Shown here piece by piece: positions 16,599 through 26,165 of a stretch of DNA of 64,000 nucleotides. The position numbers and the translations under genes are program-made. The first letter of the stretch is position 1, and the number at the start of each line of letters is the position of its first letter. The notes beneath the pieces were generated by a model, which was given only the letters and a program-made list of their open reading frames with translations, was not told the origin of the DNA and ran no database searches. Origin of the DNA: Aquimarina aggregata (lineage in GTDB: Bacteria; Bacteroidota; Bacteroidia; Flavobacteriales; Flavobacteriaceae); the NCBI RefSeq assembly GCF_001632745.1, contig NZ_LQRT01000006.1:84026-148025 (forward strand). The letters run 5' to 3'.

Positions 16599-17990
16599 AT
16601 GAAAATTTCTGTAGATCATCTTCATAAAATTCCTGATTTTAGTACCGTACCTGATGACCAATTGCAATGGCTTATAGATCACTCGCATCTTCAGAAATAT
16701 AACATTGGAGATTTCTCTTTTGAAAAAGGTGACGCCATTGATAGTTTATTTATTGTGCTTAAAGGTCAAATTGCTATAAAAATCAAACAAAACGGAAATT
16801 ATAAATTTGTTAGTTACATCAATACCAACACCATTGGTGGTCTACTCCCTTTTTCTAGAGCTCAGTCTGCACTTGGTTATGGTGAAGTAACTGAAGATAC
16901 AGAGCTTTTAATCTTAGAGAAATCATTTTTTAAAGAAATGATCGCTAAACACTATGAACTTACAGAAAGTTTAGTGCATAACATGACATCAAGAGTCAGA
17001 GAGTTTACAAAAAACAATTTACAATCTGAAAAAATGATGGCACTTGGTAAATTATCTGCAGGACTAGCGCATGAATTAAATAACCCCGCCTCTGCTATGT
17101 TGCGCAGTGCAAAAGCTCTTAAAAAACACTTATCACATGTGCCAGAAAAGTTTAAAAGAATTATTTCAATTCAGGCCACCAACGAAGAAATAGATATTGT
17201 TAACAACCTGCTATTTGATAAAATCACCAATCGTCCTGAAAATAATATGTCGCTAATAGAGCGTAATGAAAAAGAAGATCAACTTGAAGATTGGCTAGAA
17301 AACCATAATGTCACTAATGCCTATGAACTAACAGAAACACTATTAGATTTTTGTATTGACGTTTCTGCAATAAAAAGTATCCATAAAGAAATAGGAGCTA
17401 AAAGTTTTCCTACGACTATTGAATGGATTGAAAATGTACTAACTACCGAAAAAATGGTAGATGAAATAGAAGAAGCTTCTGATCGAATTTCTAATCTTGT
17501 ACAATCTGTAAAAAGCTATACGCATATGGATCAAACTCCAGAAAAGGTTGCCACAGATATTCATACAGGTATAAAAAGTACATTAACAATGCTAAATCAT
17601 AAGTTAAAGCAAAAAGGCATTATTATAAAAAAACAATTTCAAGACAATCTCATTGCTCCTAAGATTTTTGTTAGTGAGATCAACCAAGTGTGGACTAATC
17701 TCATTGACAATGCAATTGATGCTATGGACCACGGTGGCACATTAACTATTATAACAACAAAAGATGATGGGGATTTCATAAAAATCGAAATCATCGATAA
17801 CGGAAAAGGAATATCTAAAGAACATATTAATGCCGTCTTTGATCCTTTCTTTACGACAAAAAGTATTGGTAAAGGCACAGGAATGGGATTAGAAGTTGTT
17901 CAACGAATTATTAATCAACATAACGGAAGTATTAAAGTTACCTCAACAAAAGGAGAAACAATATTTACCGTATGCTTACCTATCAATTAA
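16599..17990 (+). CDS. Cyclic-nucleotide-domain sensor histidine kinase
   Basis: 463 residues, cytosolic (no membrane helices). Residues about 10-120 form a cNMP-binding-type domain (GDFSFEKGDAIDSLFIVLKG). A dimerisation helix follows with the phospho-accepting His158 in AGLAHELNNPASAM. The ATPase core has the N box LIDNAIDAMD, G1 DNGKGIS and G2 GKGTGMGLEVVQ. Between H box and ATPase is an unusually long helical region (about 170-290). It is the first gene of a cassette with an aldo/keto reductase, a receiver-reductase fusion (its likely phospho-partner) and a UBP zinc finger. Confidence 0.9.
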   Translation: MKISVDHLHKIPDFSTVPDDQLQWLIDHSHLQKYNIGDFSFEKGDAIDSLFIVLKGQIAIKIKQNGNYKFVSYINTNTIGGLLPFSRAQSALGYGEVTEDTELLILEKSFFKEMIAKHYELTESLVHNMTSRVREFTKNNLQSEKMMALGKLSAGLAHELNNPASAMLRSAKALKKHLSHVPEKFKRIISIQATNEEIDIVNNLLFDKITNRPENNMSLIERNEKEDQLEDWLENHNVTNAYELTETLLDFCIDVSAIKSIHKEIGAKSFPTTIEWIENVLTTEKMVDEIEEASDRISNLVQSVKSYTHMDQTPEKVATDIHTGIKSTLTMLNHKLKQKGIIIKKQFQDNLIAPKIFVSEINQVWTNLIDNAIDAMDHGGTLTIITTKDDGDFIKIEIIDNGKGISKEHINAVFDPFFTTKSIGKGTGMGLEVVQRIINQHNGSIKVTSTKGETIFTVCLPIN

Positions 17991-18001
17991 CACAAATACA
18001 A

Positions 18002-18838
18002 ATGAGTAACATTACAAATATCAAAGGAACTTTTGATTTACATAATGGCATTAAAATGCCCTATTTAGGATTGGGGGTATATCTTGCCGATAACGATAGT
18101 GAAGTAATTAATGCTATACATTGGGCTATTGACCATGGCTATCGACATATTGATACTGCAAGTATTTACAAAAACGAAGAAGGTGTTGGTAAAGCGATTC
18201 GTACTGCTTCAGTATCGCGAGAAGAACTTTTTATTGTTAGTAAAGTGTGGAATTCTGATCAAGGTTATGACACCACCATCAAAGCATTTGAGGAAAGTCT
18301 TCAAAGATTACAACTGGATTACCTAGACTTATATTTGATACATTGGCCAGTAAAAGGTAAATATAATGACACCTGGAAAGCATTAGAAACGTTGTATAAA
18401 CAAAAACGCATAAGAGCTATCGGTGTTAGTAATTTTATGCAACATCATTTAGAAGATTTAATATCCCATTCAGAAATTATTCCTATGGTAAACCAAATGG
18501 AATTTCATCCTCATTTGGTACAACAAAACCTAATCGATTTTTGTAATAAACATAAAATTATTTATGAAGCATGGTCACCTATGATGCAAGGAAAAATTTT
18601 CGAACTATCAATACTAGATAATTTAGCTCATAAATATCAAAAAACTGTAGCTCAAATTGTATTACGCTGGAATTTACAAAAAGGGGTTATTACAATTCCG
18701 AAGTCCGTTAAAAAAGAACGTATTATCGCTAATGCAAATCTATTTGATTTTGAATTATCTGCTGAGGATATGAATTATATCGATGCATTAGATAAAAATC
18801 AAAGAACTGGGCCAGATCCTGATAATTTCAATTTTTAA
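18002..18838 (+). CDS. Aldo/keto reductase
   Basis: NADPH-dependent reductase of the AKR fold (TIM barrel). I chose ATG 18002 (MSNITNIKGTF); an upstream ATG at 17972 would overlap the kinase gene by 19 bases. Catalytic tetrad in order: Asp in HIDTAS, Tyr in ASIYKNEEGVG, Lys in FIVSKVWNSD, His in LIHWPVKGKY. The NADPH-binding IPKSVKKERI is near the C-terminus. Length of 278 residues is normal. It is packed between the kinase and the receiver-reductase gene (3-base gap), so it is probably co-expressed. Substrate unknown; family members reduce 2,5-diketo-gluconate or methylglyoxal. Confidence 0.92.
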   Translation: MSNITNIKGTFDLHNGIKMPYLGLGVYLADNDSEVINAIHWAIDHGYRHIDTASIYKNEEGVGKAIRTASVSREELFIVSKVWNSDQGYDTTIKAFEESLQRLQLDYLDLYLIHWPVKGKYNDTWKALETLYKQKRIRAIGVSNFMQHHLEDLISHSEIIPMVNQMEFHPHLVQQNLIDFCNKHKIIYEAWSPMMQGKIFELSILDNLAHKYQKTVAQIVLRWNLQKGVITIPKSVKKERIIANANLFDFELSAEDMNYIDALDKNQRTGPDPDNFNF

Positions 18839-18841
18839 AAC

Positions 18842-20506
18842 ATGAAGAAACCTATCATATTTGCATTAGATGATGATCCACAGGTATTACGCGCTGTAAC
18901 TAGAGATTTAAAATCAGAGTATCGAAGTAATTACAGGATCATGAGTACTGATTCTGCAAATGATGCACTTGAAGCGTTAGTTGATTTAAAAAAGAAAAGT
19001 GAGACTATTGCACTCTTTTTAGTAGATCAAAGAATGCCCGAAATGTTAGGTGTAGAATTTTTAACGAAAGCCAAAGCATATTATCCGAAAGCAAAAAAAG
19101 TGTTACTAACTGCATATTCTGATACTGATGCAGCTATTAAAGCTATTAATGATGTTCAGCTAGACTATTACTTAACTAAACCTTGGAATCCGCCTGAAGA
19201 AAAGCTCTATCCAACATTAGATGACTTATTAGACGTTTGGCAACTAGATTTCCAACCAGAATTTGACGGTATTAAAGTTTTAGGGTATCAATTTTCTCCT
19301 AAATCTCATGATATAAAAGATTTTTTATCAGCCAATTTGTTTCCTTTTCAGTGGTTAGATGTAGAAAATAATGAAAAAGCTAAAGAGATTATCAATCTTT
19401 ATGGTCTTACCGCAAAGGATATGCCTGTTGTTTCTTTACAAAATGGGGAATGTTTAAAAAACCCAAACATTGTAGATATTGCTGTAGCACTTGGATTAAA
19501 TGCACATCCTAAAGACAATCTATATGACGTAGTCATCATAGGTGCTGGACCATCGGGACTTGCTGCTGCCGTATACGGAGGATCCGAAGGTTTAAAAACT
19601 TTATTAATTGAGAAACATGCGCCAGGAGGCCAAGCCGGCACCAGTTCTAGAATAGAAAACTATTTAGGGTTTCCTAACGGACTAAGTGGTCAAGAATTAA
19701 CACATCGAGCTATCACTCAAGCTAAACGATTTGGAATAGAATTCTTATCCCCTCAGGAAGTTACTTCTATTTCAGAAAAAGATGGCTATAAAAATATTAT
19801 GTTGGGTAATGGGGAATCTATTAGTACAAAAAGTGTAGTCATAACCACAGGCGTCAATTACCGAAAACTAGACTCAGAAGGTATCGAAGAATATACAGGA
19901 GCAGGGATTTACTACGGATCATCAATGACCGAAGCGCAAGCATGTCATAATAAAGAAGTTTATATCGTTGGAGGAGGAAACTCTGCCGGACAATCAGCTG
20001 TATACCTTTCCAAATTTGCAAAAAATGTACATATTGTAATTCGTAAAAAAGACCTATCAAGTAGTATGTCTAGTTATCTTATTGATCAGATAGATGCTAT
20101 TGAAAATATTATCGTATTAGGACATACTAATATCACCAAAGCAATTGGCAAAAACGAACGTCTTCAAGAATTAAAACTTAGCAACAGCGCTACTGCAGAA
20201 ACAAAAACAGTAAAGGCAGATGCATTATTTATTTTTATTGGTGCGAGACCTTATACTGATTGGTTAGCTCTTGATATTATTAAAAATGAACGAGGCTTTA
20301 TTGAAACAGGTAGAGATTTAACCAGATATGATAATTTTAGAAAAATCTGGAAAAAAGATAGAGAACCATTTTTATTAGAAACCTGCAGTCCTGGAATATT
20401 TGCATCTGGAGATGTTAGAGCAGGCGCTATGAATAGAGTTGCTTCTGCTGTAGGTGAAGGAGCTATGGCTATAAAATTTGTACACGAATATTTAGCAGAA
20501 AGATAA
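18842..20506 (+). CDS. Receiver domain-thioredoxin fold-FAD/NAD oxidoreductase fusion
   Basis: 554 residues in three parts. Residues 1-125: response-regulator receiver with acidic pocket Asp10-12, phospho-acceptor Asp62 (FLVDQRMPE), Thr90 and Lys113 (LTKPW). Residues about 142-222: thioredoxin/glutaredoxin-like fold without a CxxC. Residues about 228-554: thioredoxin-reductase-like FAD/NAD(P) module with VVIIGAGPSGLAAAV, GGQAG, NAD motif VYIVGGGNSAGQ and the C-terminal FASGDVRAG. The redox-active CxxC of true thioredoxin reductase is absent. So this is likely a phosphorylation-controlled flavin oxidoreductase or redox sensor. The upstream histidine kinase is the obvious partner. Confidence 0.9.
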   Translation: MKKPIIFALDDDPQVLRAVTRDLKSEYRSNYRIMSTDSANDALEALVDLKKKSETIALFLVDQRMPEMLGVEFLTKAKAYYPKAKKVLLTAYSDTDAAIKAINDVQLDYYLTKPWNPPEEKLYPTLDDLLDVWQLDFQPEFDGIKVLGYQFSPKSHDIKDFLSANLFPFQWLDVENNEKAKEIINLYGLTAKDMPVVSLQNGECLKNPNIVDIAVALGLNAHPKDNLYDVVIIGAGPSGLAAAVYGGSEGLKTLLIEKHAPGGQAGTSSRIENYLGFPNGLSGQELTHRAITQAKRFGIEFLSPQEVTSISEKDGYKNIMLGNGESISTKSVVITTGVNYRKLDSEGIEEYTGAGIYYGSSMTEAQACHNKEVYIVGGGNSAGQSAVYLSKFAKNVHIVIRKKDLSSSMSSYLIDQIDAIENIIVLGHTNITKAIGKNERLQELKLSNSATAETKTVKADALFIFIGARPYTDWLALDIIKNERGFIETGRDLTRYDNFRKIWKKDREPFLLETCSPGIFASGDVRAGAMNRVASAVGEGAMAIKFVHEYLAER

Positions 20507-20510
20507 GACT

Positions 20511-20795
20511 ATGGCTTTTAAACCAAAAATATGTGATCATTTACAACATTTTGATAAAAATACGATCAAAAAAAACGATAGTTATCAATGTTCAGAATGT
20601 ATCAAAACAGGAGACTCTTGGGTTCATTTAAGAACTTGTCAGGAATGTGGTATTACACTTTGTTGTGATTCTTCACCCAATAAACATGCGAGCAATCATT
20701 ATGCATCACACAATGCACATTCTGTCATAATCTCTGCTGAACCAAATGAAAAATGGGCATGGTGCTATGAACACAAATCTTTCTTACAATATTAA
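20511..20795 (+). CDS. UBP-type zinc finger protein
   Basis: 94 residues consisting of one ZnF-UBP domain: CDHLQHF, CSECIKTGDSWVHLRTCQECG, CC(D), then the His-rich SNHYASHNAHSVI. The zinc ligands C-x-H, C-x2-C, C-x2-C and following C and His residues are in place. In eukaryotes this domain binds ubiquitin C-termini; the bacterial stand-alone form has no established ligand. It begins 4 bases after the receiver-reductase gene and is surely in its operon, so a role as an accessory of that redox-signalling unit is inferred. Confidence 0.88.
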   Translation: MAFKPKICDHLQHFDKNTIKKNDSYQCSECIKTGDSWVHLRTCQECGITLCCDSSPNKHASNHYASHNAHSVIISAEPNEKWAWCYEHKSFLQY

Positions 20796-20903
20796 ACCGT
20801 TTACAGATTATATGACTCTTGTTTAATTTTTAAACCTTAGCAAGTTTCGGGTTCTATTCCCTAAAAATTACTAAGATATTTGTATTCACAAAATAGGACC
20901 ATT

Positions 20904-21431
20904 ATGAATATAGAAAATTCTACTATCACCGACATTGATGAAATATTTAGATTATATAAAATTGCTACAGCATATCAAAAATCAAAAGAAACAGTAGTTC
21001 TATGGCCTAAGTTTCAAAGAGAACTTATAACTCAAGAGATTACAGAAAATCACCAATGGAAAATAATTATTGATAATCAAATCGCTTGTATTTGGGCTAC
21101 AACATTTAGCGATGAACAAATTTGGGAAGAAAAAAATAGTGATCCCGCAATTTATATACATCGAATTGCTACTAATCCAGATTTTCGAGGACACAACTTT
21201 GTGACAAAAATTGTAGAGTGGGCAAAAGAATATGCACAAAAAGCACATAAAAAGTATATTCGATTAGACACCATAGGTAATAATGAAAAATTAATAGCTC
21301 ATTATAAAAAATCTGGGTTTGATTTTCTAGGTTTTTTTGACCTGAAAAATACTCAAGGATTACCTGAACACTATAAGCAAGGTCCAGTTTGTTTATTCGA
21401 AATAAACCTTACTGTTTCTGCCAATGAATAG
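20904..21431 (+). CDS. GNAT-family N-acetyltransferase
   Basis: 175 residues from ATG 20904 (MNIENSTITDIDEIFRLY). A longer frame with a TTG start at 20880 exists, but this TTG is part of a promoter-like ATATTTG. The acetyl-CoA motif A region reads YIHRIATNPDFRGHNFVTKI (R/Q-x2-G-x-[GHN] variant), followed by VEWAKEYA and KYIRLDTIGNNEKLIAHYKKSGF, typical of the GNAT fold. Substrate unknown. It is a single gene. Confidence 0.85.
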   Translation: MNIENSTITDIDEIFRLYKIATAYQKSKETVVLWPKFQRELITQEITENHQWKIIIDNQIACIWATTFSDEQIWEEKNSDPAIYIHRIATNPDFRGHNFVTKIVEWAKEYAQKAHKKYIRLDTIGNNEKLIAHYKKSGFDFLGFFDLKNTQGLPEHYKQGPVCLFEINLTVSANE

Positions 21432-21531
21432 GAAGAATAGATTAAATCAAATCTTTATCTTGTAACAACTCAAATTCTTTTAAATTCCTATCTTAATAAT
21501 CACTACCTTCAATCATTAAACTCAAACCATA

Positions 21532-22008
21532 ATGAAAAGCACTAGTTTTATTACTATTAGGATTTTAAGGTATTTAGTTCTTTTCTTTTGGTTTACATTT
21601 ATGCATTGCTCTTGTAAACAGAAATTAGAGCATACTTCAATTCATAAAACAATAGATCCCTTAGAAGGTGTATGGAAACAAACCAACTTCTACCGTCTTT
21701 CAAATAGTGATACAATAATCTCGGATAGTACTAAAGTCCAACATAAAATTTACCTTGATGGCTACGTAATGTGGACATCTAATGCAACTATTGATTCTTT
21801 AGAATGGCATGGTTACGGAACTTATACATATAAAAGTGATACTCTAACAGAAACATTAACATCAATGTCAATTCCTTTAAGAGCATATACTAACATCTAT
21901 CCAATAAAAATAGATCTATCTAAAGAAGATGTATTAAAACAGATCATTCAATATAAAAATAACGACACTATTTACCAGAATATTGAACTTTACAGGAGAT
22001 TAAAATAA
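21532..22008 (+). CDS. Putative lipoprotein, lipocalin-like
   Basis: 158 residues. A long hydrophobic leader ends at HCSC (Cys26 or Cys28 as lipid site; FMHCSC is a weak lipobox). The mature part contains DPLEGVWKQTNFYRLSN and later strands (GYVMWTSN, WHGYGTYTYKSDTLTETL), like small DUF4488/lipocalin-type proteins of Bacteroidota that open with a 'LeGvWk' strand. Family assignment is tentative. Function unknown. Confidence 0.6.
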   Translation: MKSTSFITIRILRYLVLFFWFTFMHCSCKQKLEHTSIHKTIDPLEGVWKQTNFYRLSNSDTIISDSTKVQHKIYLDGYVMWTSNATIDSLEWHGYGTYTYKSDTLTETLTSMSIPLRAYTNIYPIKIDLSKEDVLKQIIQYKNNDTIYQNIELYRRLK

Positions 22009-22128
22009 CATCACACACTTATATATTTTTACCCATTAGATAAGTCCACAAAAATCTGTACAAGATTAATCTGTATTTTAGTAAACAGGAAAGCATCAAT
22101 CGAACAATAAAACCTTAACAAGTTTACT

Positions 22129-22623
22129 ATGAATACTCTCAAAAAAACAGTCTTTTTAATACTCTTTTCTTTTTTACTAAGTTCTTGTGGAGCTATTACC
22201 AAATCAGTTGCAAACAAAAAACTAACAGAAGAAAAAGGAGCCATCCCCGTAGAATTTGGAAAGGATGATACTACTACAATGATATTTATAACACATCACA
22301 GAAGTTACAATAAATATTTAAAAAAGAATGTCAAGAAGATTTACAAAGGCAAGTACGAGTTTGTTACTGAAAGTGAATTCTTAGAAGATGAGAAATACAA
22401 AAATACCGATATCTATAGGTTTATTTTTGATTACAACTATCAATCTGCTGGATACAACTATTCGAAACAAAGAGATTACCTATATAGCGTAAAGAAATTT
22501 TCTATTCTGGACAGAAAAACAGAAAAGTTATATAAAAGCCCTATGACTTCAAGTTACTGGAGTAAACTCCAAAAAGTTTATCTTCAAAAACTAAATGAAA
22601 AATTAATCTCAGAACAAAACTAA
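22129..22623 (+). CDS. Putative lipoprotein of unknown function
   Basis: 164 residues with a good lipobox (FLLSSC, Cys20) and a polar mature part. It has ITKSVANKKL, MIFITHHRSYNKYLKKN and a Tyr/Lys-rich C-terminal half (YRFIFDYNYQSAGYNYSKQ). No family recognised. It is probably attached to the inner or outer membrane. Spacing to neighbours (120 bases upstream, 414 downstream) suggests a single gene. Confidence 0.62.
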   Translation: MNTLKKTVFLILFSFLLSSCGAITKSVANKKLTEEKGAIPVEFGKDDTTTMIFITHHRSYNKYLKKNVKKIYKGKYEFVTESEFLEDEKYKNTDIYRFIFDYNYQSAGYNYSKQRDYLYSVKKFSILDRKTEKLYKSPMTSSYWSKLQKVYLQKLNEKLISEQN

Positions 22624-23037
22624 TCCAAACTTATAGTATTGACATATAATAAAAGTAATTTTAGAAAATGTATTACATTTTGTTATTTAACTTTACGAAT
22701 TAATCATCTTTACATCTCAATTTTCAATTTTTGTCGAAAATTAAATCTTTAATAAATCTTAACAAATTTACTTAAATTCGAAAAATCTCCTCTTATTTTT
22801 AAAATTGTCTAGTAAAGTTCATATCTAAACATTCTATTGTGAAGTTAAAAATATATATTTGAGTGACAATAGTCATATTAAATTGACCGATAGAACAACA
22901 TCTTTTGTCTGTGATACTTTCTTATTTCACTCTTCTATACCCCATACTTACCACATGAGTTAATAGAATTCTTTGAAAAGAAGAAACATATCCATGAGGC
23001 AAAATCCAAAATATAAACTTTTAGAAAACCATATTAG
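22624..23037. other. AT-rich intergenic region without a recognised gene
   Basis: This stretch of 414 bases upstream of the sugar symporter holds no ORF with coding features on either strand. It presumably carries the promoter and control sites of the symporter/beta-glucosidase pair. I could not pick a confident TAnnTTTG box; CATCTTTTG near 22908-22916 is only a partial match. Confidence 0.4.
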
Positions 23038-24636
23038 ATGGAAACAAATAACAAAGTCTCGTTAAAAGAAAAAATAGGTTACGCACTTGGTGATGGTGCT
23101 GCAAATATTGCATGGAGAGGTGTTGCTACCTTTTTATTTATTTTTTATACCGATGTCTTTGGTTTAACTCCTGCAACTGCAGGTCTCGTATTACTTGTTG
23201 CCAGATCAAGCGATGGTATTAGTGATATATTAATGGGTATTATTGGTGATCGAACCAATTCTAAATATGGTAAATTTCGCCCATGGATTTTGTGGACTGC
23301 TATACCTCTAGGCTTATCTCTATCTTTATTATTTATTACTCCTGAGTTAGGAGAAAATGGCAAAATATTTTATGCATATGCCAGTTATCTATTTTTTACT
23401 TTAGTTTATACCGCAAATAACATCCCTTATGGGGCGCTTATGGGTGTAATGACTGGTGATGATAAAGAACGCACCAGTATTGGTTCTTTTAGAATGGCAG
23501 GAGCTTTTGCAGGAGGTATGCTAGTTCAAGGAGCTTTACTCTTTTTGGTAGCTTATTTTGGTAATGTAGATCCATCAATCCAAATTTCCAAAATAAATGA
23601 AGAAACGTTCAAAGTAGATATTTTAGCTTCGAAAGATGTTGAGCATGTAAACATTAAAACTAAAGATGGTATTGCCACTTTTGTATGGAACGACCCAAAC
23701 AAAACTGAAAATGCACCAACTACAGGTAAGAGTTTTCAAATGACAAAAGGGCAAAATTATAGCTTTACAATTACTGGAGAGAAAGAACTATCAAATGATG
23801 ACATTTCAATTATTGATCAAAAACAGGGATATAGTAAATCTATGTTTGTAATGTCGGCATTATTAGCCCTATTAATGTTAATTACATTTTTGACCACTAA
23901 GGAGCGAATATTACCTCCAAAAGATCAAAAAAGTAATTTATGGAAAGATTTCAAAAATCTGTTTACCAATAAACCTTGGGTTGTTTTACTTATTATAGGT
24001 CTATTGTTTAATATATACAACTCTATTAAACAAGGTATTGTAATTATTTATTTCACTCATTATTTAAATGATCAATTGCTATCCGCCTCTTATTTAGTAG
24101 GCTTAATGCTAGCTTCAATTGCAGGAGCATTTTTCACTGCCCCATTGAGTAAAAAATTCGGAAAAAGAAATCTATTTATTTATGCCTTAATTTTTTCTGG
24201 TGTTGTAAATGCCTTATTTGTATTCTGCACAAAAGAAAGCATCGGTGCAATATTCTCAATAGGAATTATATCAGAATTCGCTTCTGCAATGTTTCCTACT
24301 TTATTTTTTGTAATGTTAGGAGATGCAGCAGATTTTTCAGAATGGAAAAACGGAAGAAGAGCAACAGGACTCATTTACTCTGCAGGCTCTTTTGCCACAA
24401 AATTTGGTGGTGGGATAGCTGGTGCTATAGTCGGTTTTACTTTAAGTGCTTTTAATTACAATGGGCAAGATACGTTAACTATAGAAGGTGCTATTCCCGG
24501 TATGATTATGTTGATGAGCTGGATTCCTACTATAGTGGCACTCATTGCTGCAGCTATGATGCTTATGTACCCTTTAACTAGTAAAAAAATGGGACAAATA
24601 ACTTCTGATTTAAATCAAAGAAGAATTTCAGAATAA
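23038..24636 (+). CDS. GPH-family sugar:cation symporter with a large inserted loop
   Basis: 532 residues, an MFS/GPH (MelB-like) sugar symporter: KEKIGYALGDGAANIAWRG at the N-terminus, DILMGIIGDRTNSKYGKFRPW (cation/sugar site and loop 2-3 motif) and ADFSEWKNGRRATGL in the second half. Twelve membrane segments can be made out. GPH proteins are usually about 450 residues. The extra length is an insert of about 85 residues (about 180-265) between two membrane segments, polar and beta-rich (VDILASKDVEHVNIKTKDG, FTITGEKELS). The GH1 beta-glucosidase gene follows after 55 bases, so a beta-glucoside or disaccharide is the likely cargo. Confidence 0.9.
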   Translation: METNNKVSLKEKIGYALGDGAANIAWRGVATFLFIFYTDVFGLTPATAGLVLLVARSSDGISDILMGIIGDRTNSKYGKFRPWILWTAIPLGLSLSLLFITPELGENGKIFYAYASYLFFTLVYTANNIPYGALMGVMTGDDKERTSIGSFRMAGAFAGGMLVQGALLFLVAYFGNVDPSIQISKINEETFKVDILASKDVEHVNIKTKDGIATFVWNDPNKTENAPTTGKSFQMTKGQNYSFTITGEKELSNDDISIIDQKQGYSKSMFVMSALLALLMLITFLTTKERILPPKDQKSNLWKDFKNLFTNKPWVVLLIIGLLFNIYNSIKQGIVIIYFTHYLNDQLLSASYLVGLMLASIAGAFFTAPLSKKFGKRNLFIYALIFSGVVNALFVFCTKESIGAIFSIGIISEFASAMFPTLFFVMLGDAADFSEWKNGRRATGLIYSAGSFATKFGGGIAGAIVGFTLSAFNYNGQDTLTIEGAIPGMIMLMSWIPTIVALIAAAMMLMYPLTSKKMGQITSDLNQRRISE

Positions 24637-24691
24637 CAAATTATAAATTAACTAGCTCTTATCAATAACCATACTTACACAATTTTTAAAA

Positions 24692-26083
24692 ATGAACACA
24701 TTTCCAAATGATTTTATATGGGGTACCGCTACTTCTTCTTATCAAATAGAGGGTGCTGCAACAAAAAATGGCAAAGGGCCTTCTATTTGGGATGCTTTTT
24801 CGAGTATTCCAGGTAAAACACATAATGGCGAAACAGGTGAAATTGCTTGTGATCACTATCATAAGTTCAAAGAAGACATCCAACTCATGAAAGATCTTGG
24901 GATTAAAGCCTATCGTTTTTCAATAGCGTGGTCTAGAATTATGCCAACAGGAAAAGGAAAAATTAATGAAGAAGGAATTAAATTTTACTCTGAATTAATC
25001 GATGAACTTATAAAAGCAGATATTGTTCCTTGGGTGACTTTATATCATTGGGATTTGCCATTAGCGCTTCAATTAGAGGACGATGGTTGGTTAGGAGATT
25101 CAATATCGGATCATTTTGCCACTTACGCTGACTTATGCTTTGAACGTTTTGGAGATCGTGTAAAAAACTGGATAACCCTAAATGAACCTTGGGTTGTTGC
25201 CATTCTTGGTTATGGACAAGGTGTATTTGCTCCTGGTAGAGTTTCTACTTCTGAACCGTATTTAGCGGGTCACCAATTAATTCTTGCTCATGCTAAGGCC
25301 GTACATATCTATAGAAAAAAATATAAACATCAAAAAGGCCAAATAGGGATCACTAATAATTGTGACTGGAGAGAACCCCTTACAGATAGTAATGAAGATA
25401 AAGAGGCTGCAGAAAGAGCTTTACAGTTTTTTCTGGCTTGGTTTGCAGATCCTATATACAAAGGAGATTATCCTGAAACAATGAAAGAACGTTTAGGAGA
25501 TAGATTACCAAAATTTTCTTTAGAAGAACAAAAAATGATTAAAGGCACTTCTGATTTTTTTGGATTAAATCACTATACTACAATGTATGCAGCCCATGAT
25601 GATGGTAGTCCTAAAGACCGAAATGTTTATGGAAATGGTGGTATCTCTGAAGATCAAGAAGTGGATCTGTCGTTGGATAAAAATTGGGATCTTACTTTAA
25701 TGAACTGGGCTGTTGTACCTTGGGGATGTAAAAAAATGTTAGAATGGATCGATAATCGTTATGATAAACCAGAAATTTACATTACAGAAAACGGATGCGC
25801 CTATGCCGATCAACTCATCGACGGAAAAGTTAATGATCAAGAACGTTTAGAGTTTTACAAAGGATACTTAAATGCCTGTCAACAGGCTATTGAAGGTGGC
25901 GTAAAATTAAAAGGTTATTTTGCATGGTCCTTTATGGATAACTTTGAATGGGCTTCTGGATACGACAAAAGATTTGGGCTACATTACGTAGATTTTGAAA
26001 CACTACAGCGTAAACCAAAAAAATCGGCACTTTGGTTTAGAGAAGCAATAAAAAACAATAGCGCTAATATAGACTTGCTATAA
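24692..26083 (+). CDS. Beta-glucosidase, glycoside hydrolase family 1
   Basis: 463 residues, full-length GH1 TIM barrel. N-terminal FIWGTATSSYQIEGA signature, acid/base Glu in TLNEPWVV (about 167) and nucleophile Glu in ITENGCAY (about 367). Also YRFSIAWSRIMP, LYHWDLPLAL, WSFMDNFEWASGYDKRFGL near the C-terminus. No signal peptide, so it works in the cytoplasm on sugars brought in by the symporter encoded just upstream. GH1 enzymes cut beta-glucosides such as cellobiose; the exact preference cannot be read here. Confidence 0.95.
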   Translation: MNTFPNDFIWGTATSSYQIEGAATKNGKGPSIWDAFSSIPGKTHNGETGEIACDHYHKFKEDIQLMKDLGIKAYRFSIAWSRIMPTGKGKINEEGIKFYSELIDELIKADIVPWVTLYHWDLPLALQLEDDGWLGDSISDHFATYADLCFERFGDRVKNWITLNEPWVVAILGYGQGVFAPGRVSTSEPYLAGHQLILAHAKAVHIYRKKYKHQKGQIGITNNCDWREPLTDSNEDKEAAERALQFFLAWFADPIYKGDYPETMKERLGDRLPKFSLEEQKMIKGTSDFFGLNHYTTMYAAHDDGSPKDRNVYGNGGISEDQEVDLSLDKNWDLTLMNWAVVPWGCKKMLEWIDNRYDKPEIYITENGCAYADQLIDGKVNDQERLEFYKGYLNACQQAIEGGVKLKGYFAWSFMDNFEWASGYDKRFGLHYVDFETLQRKPKKSALWFREAIKNNSANIDLL

Positions 26084-26165
26084 TTTTTTGATCCTTCTAA
26101 AATTCAAAAAATAGTTCTTATCTTCCGTGTTAAAAGAGAATAACTTTTAATACAAAAATAGCTCT

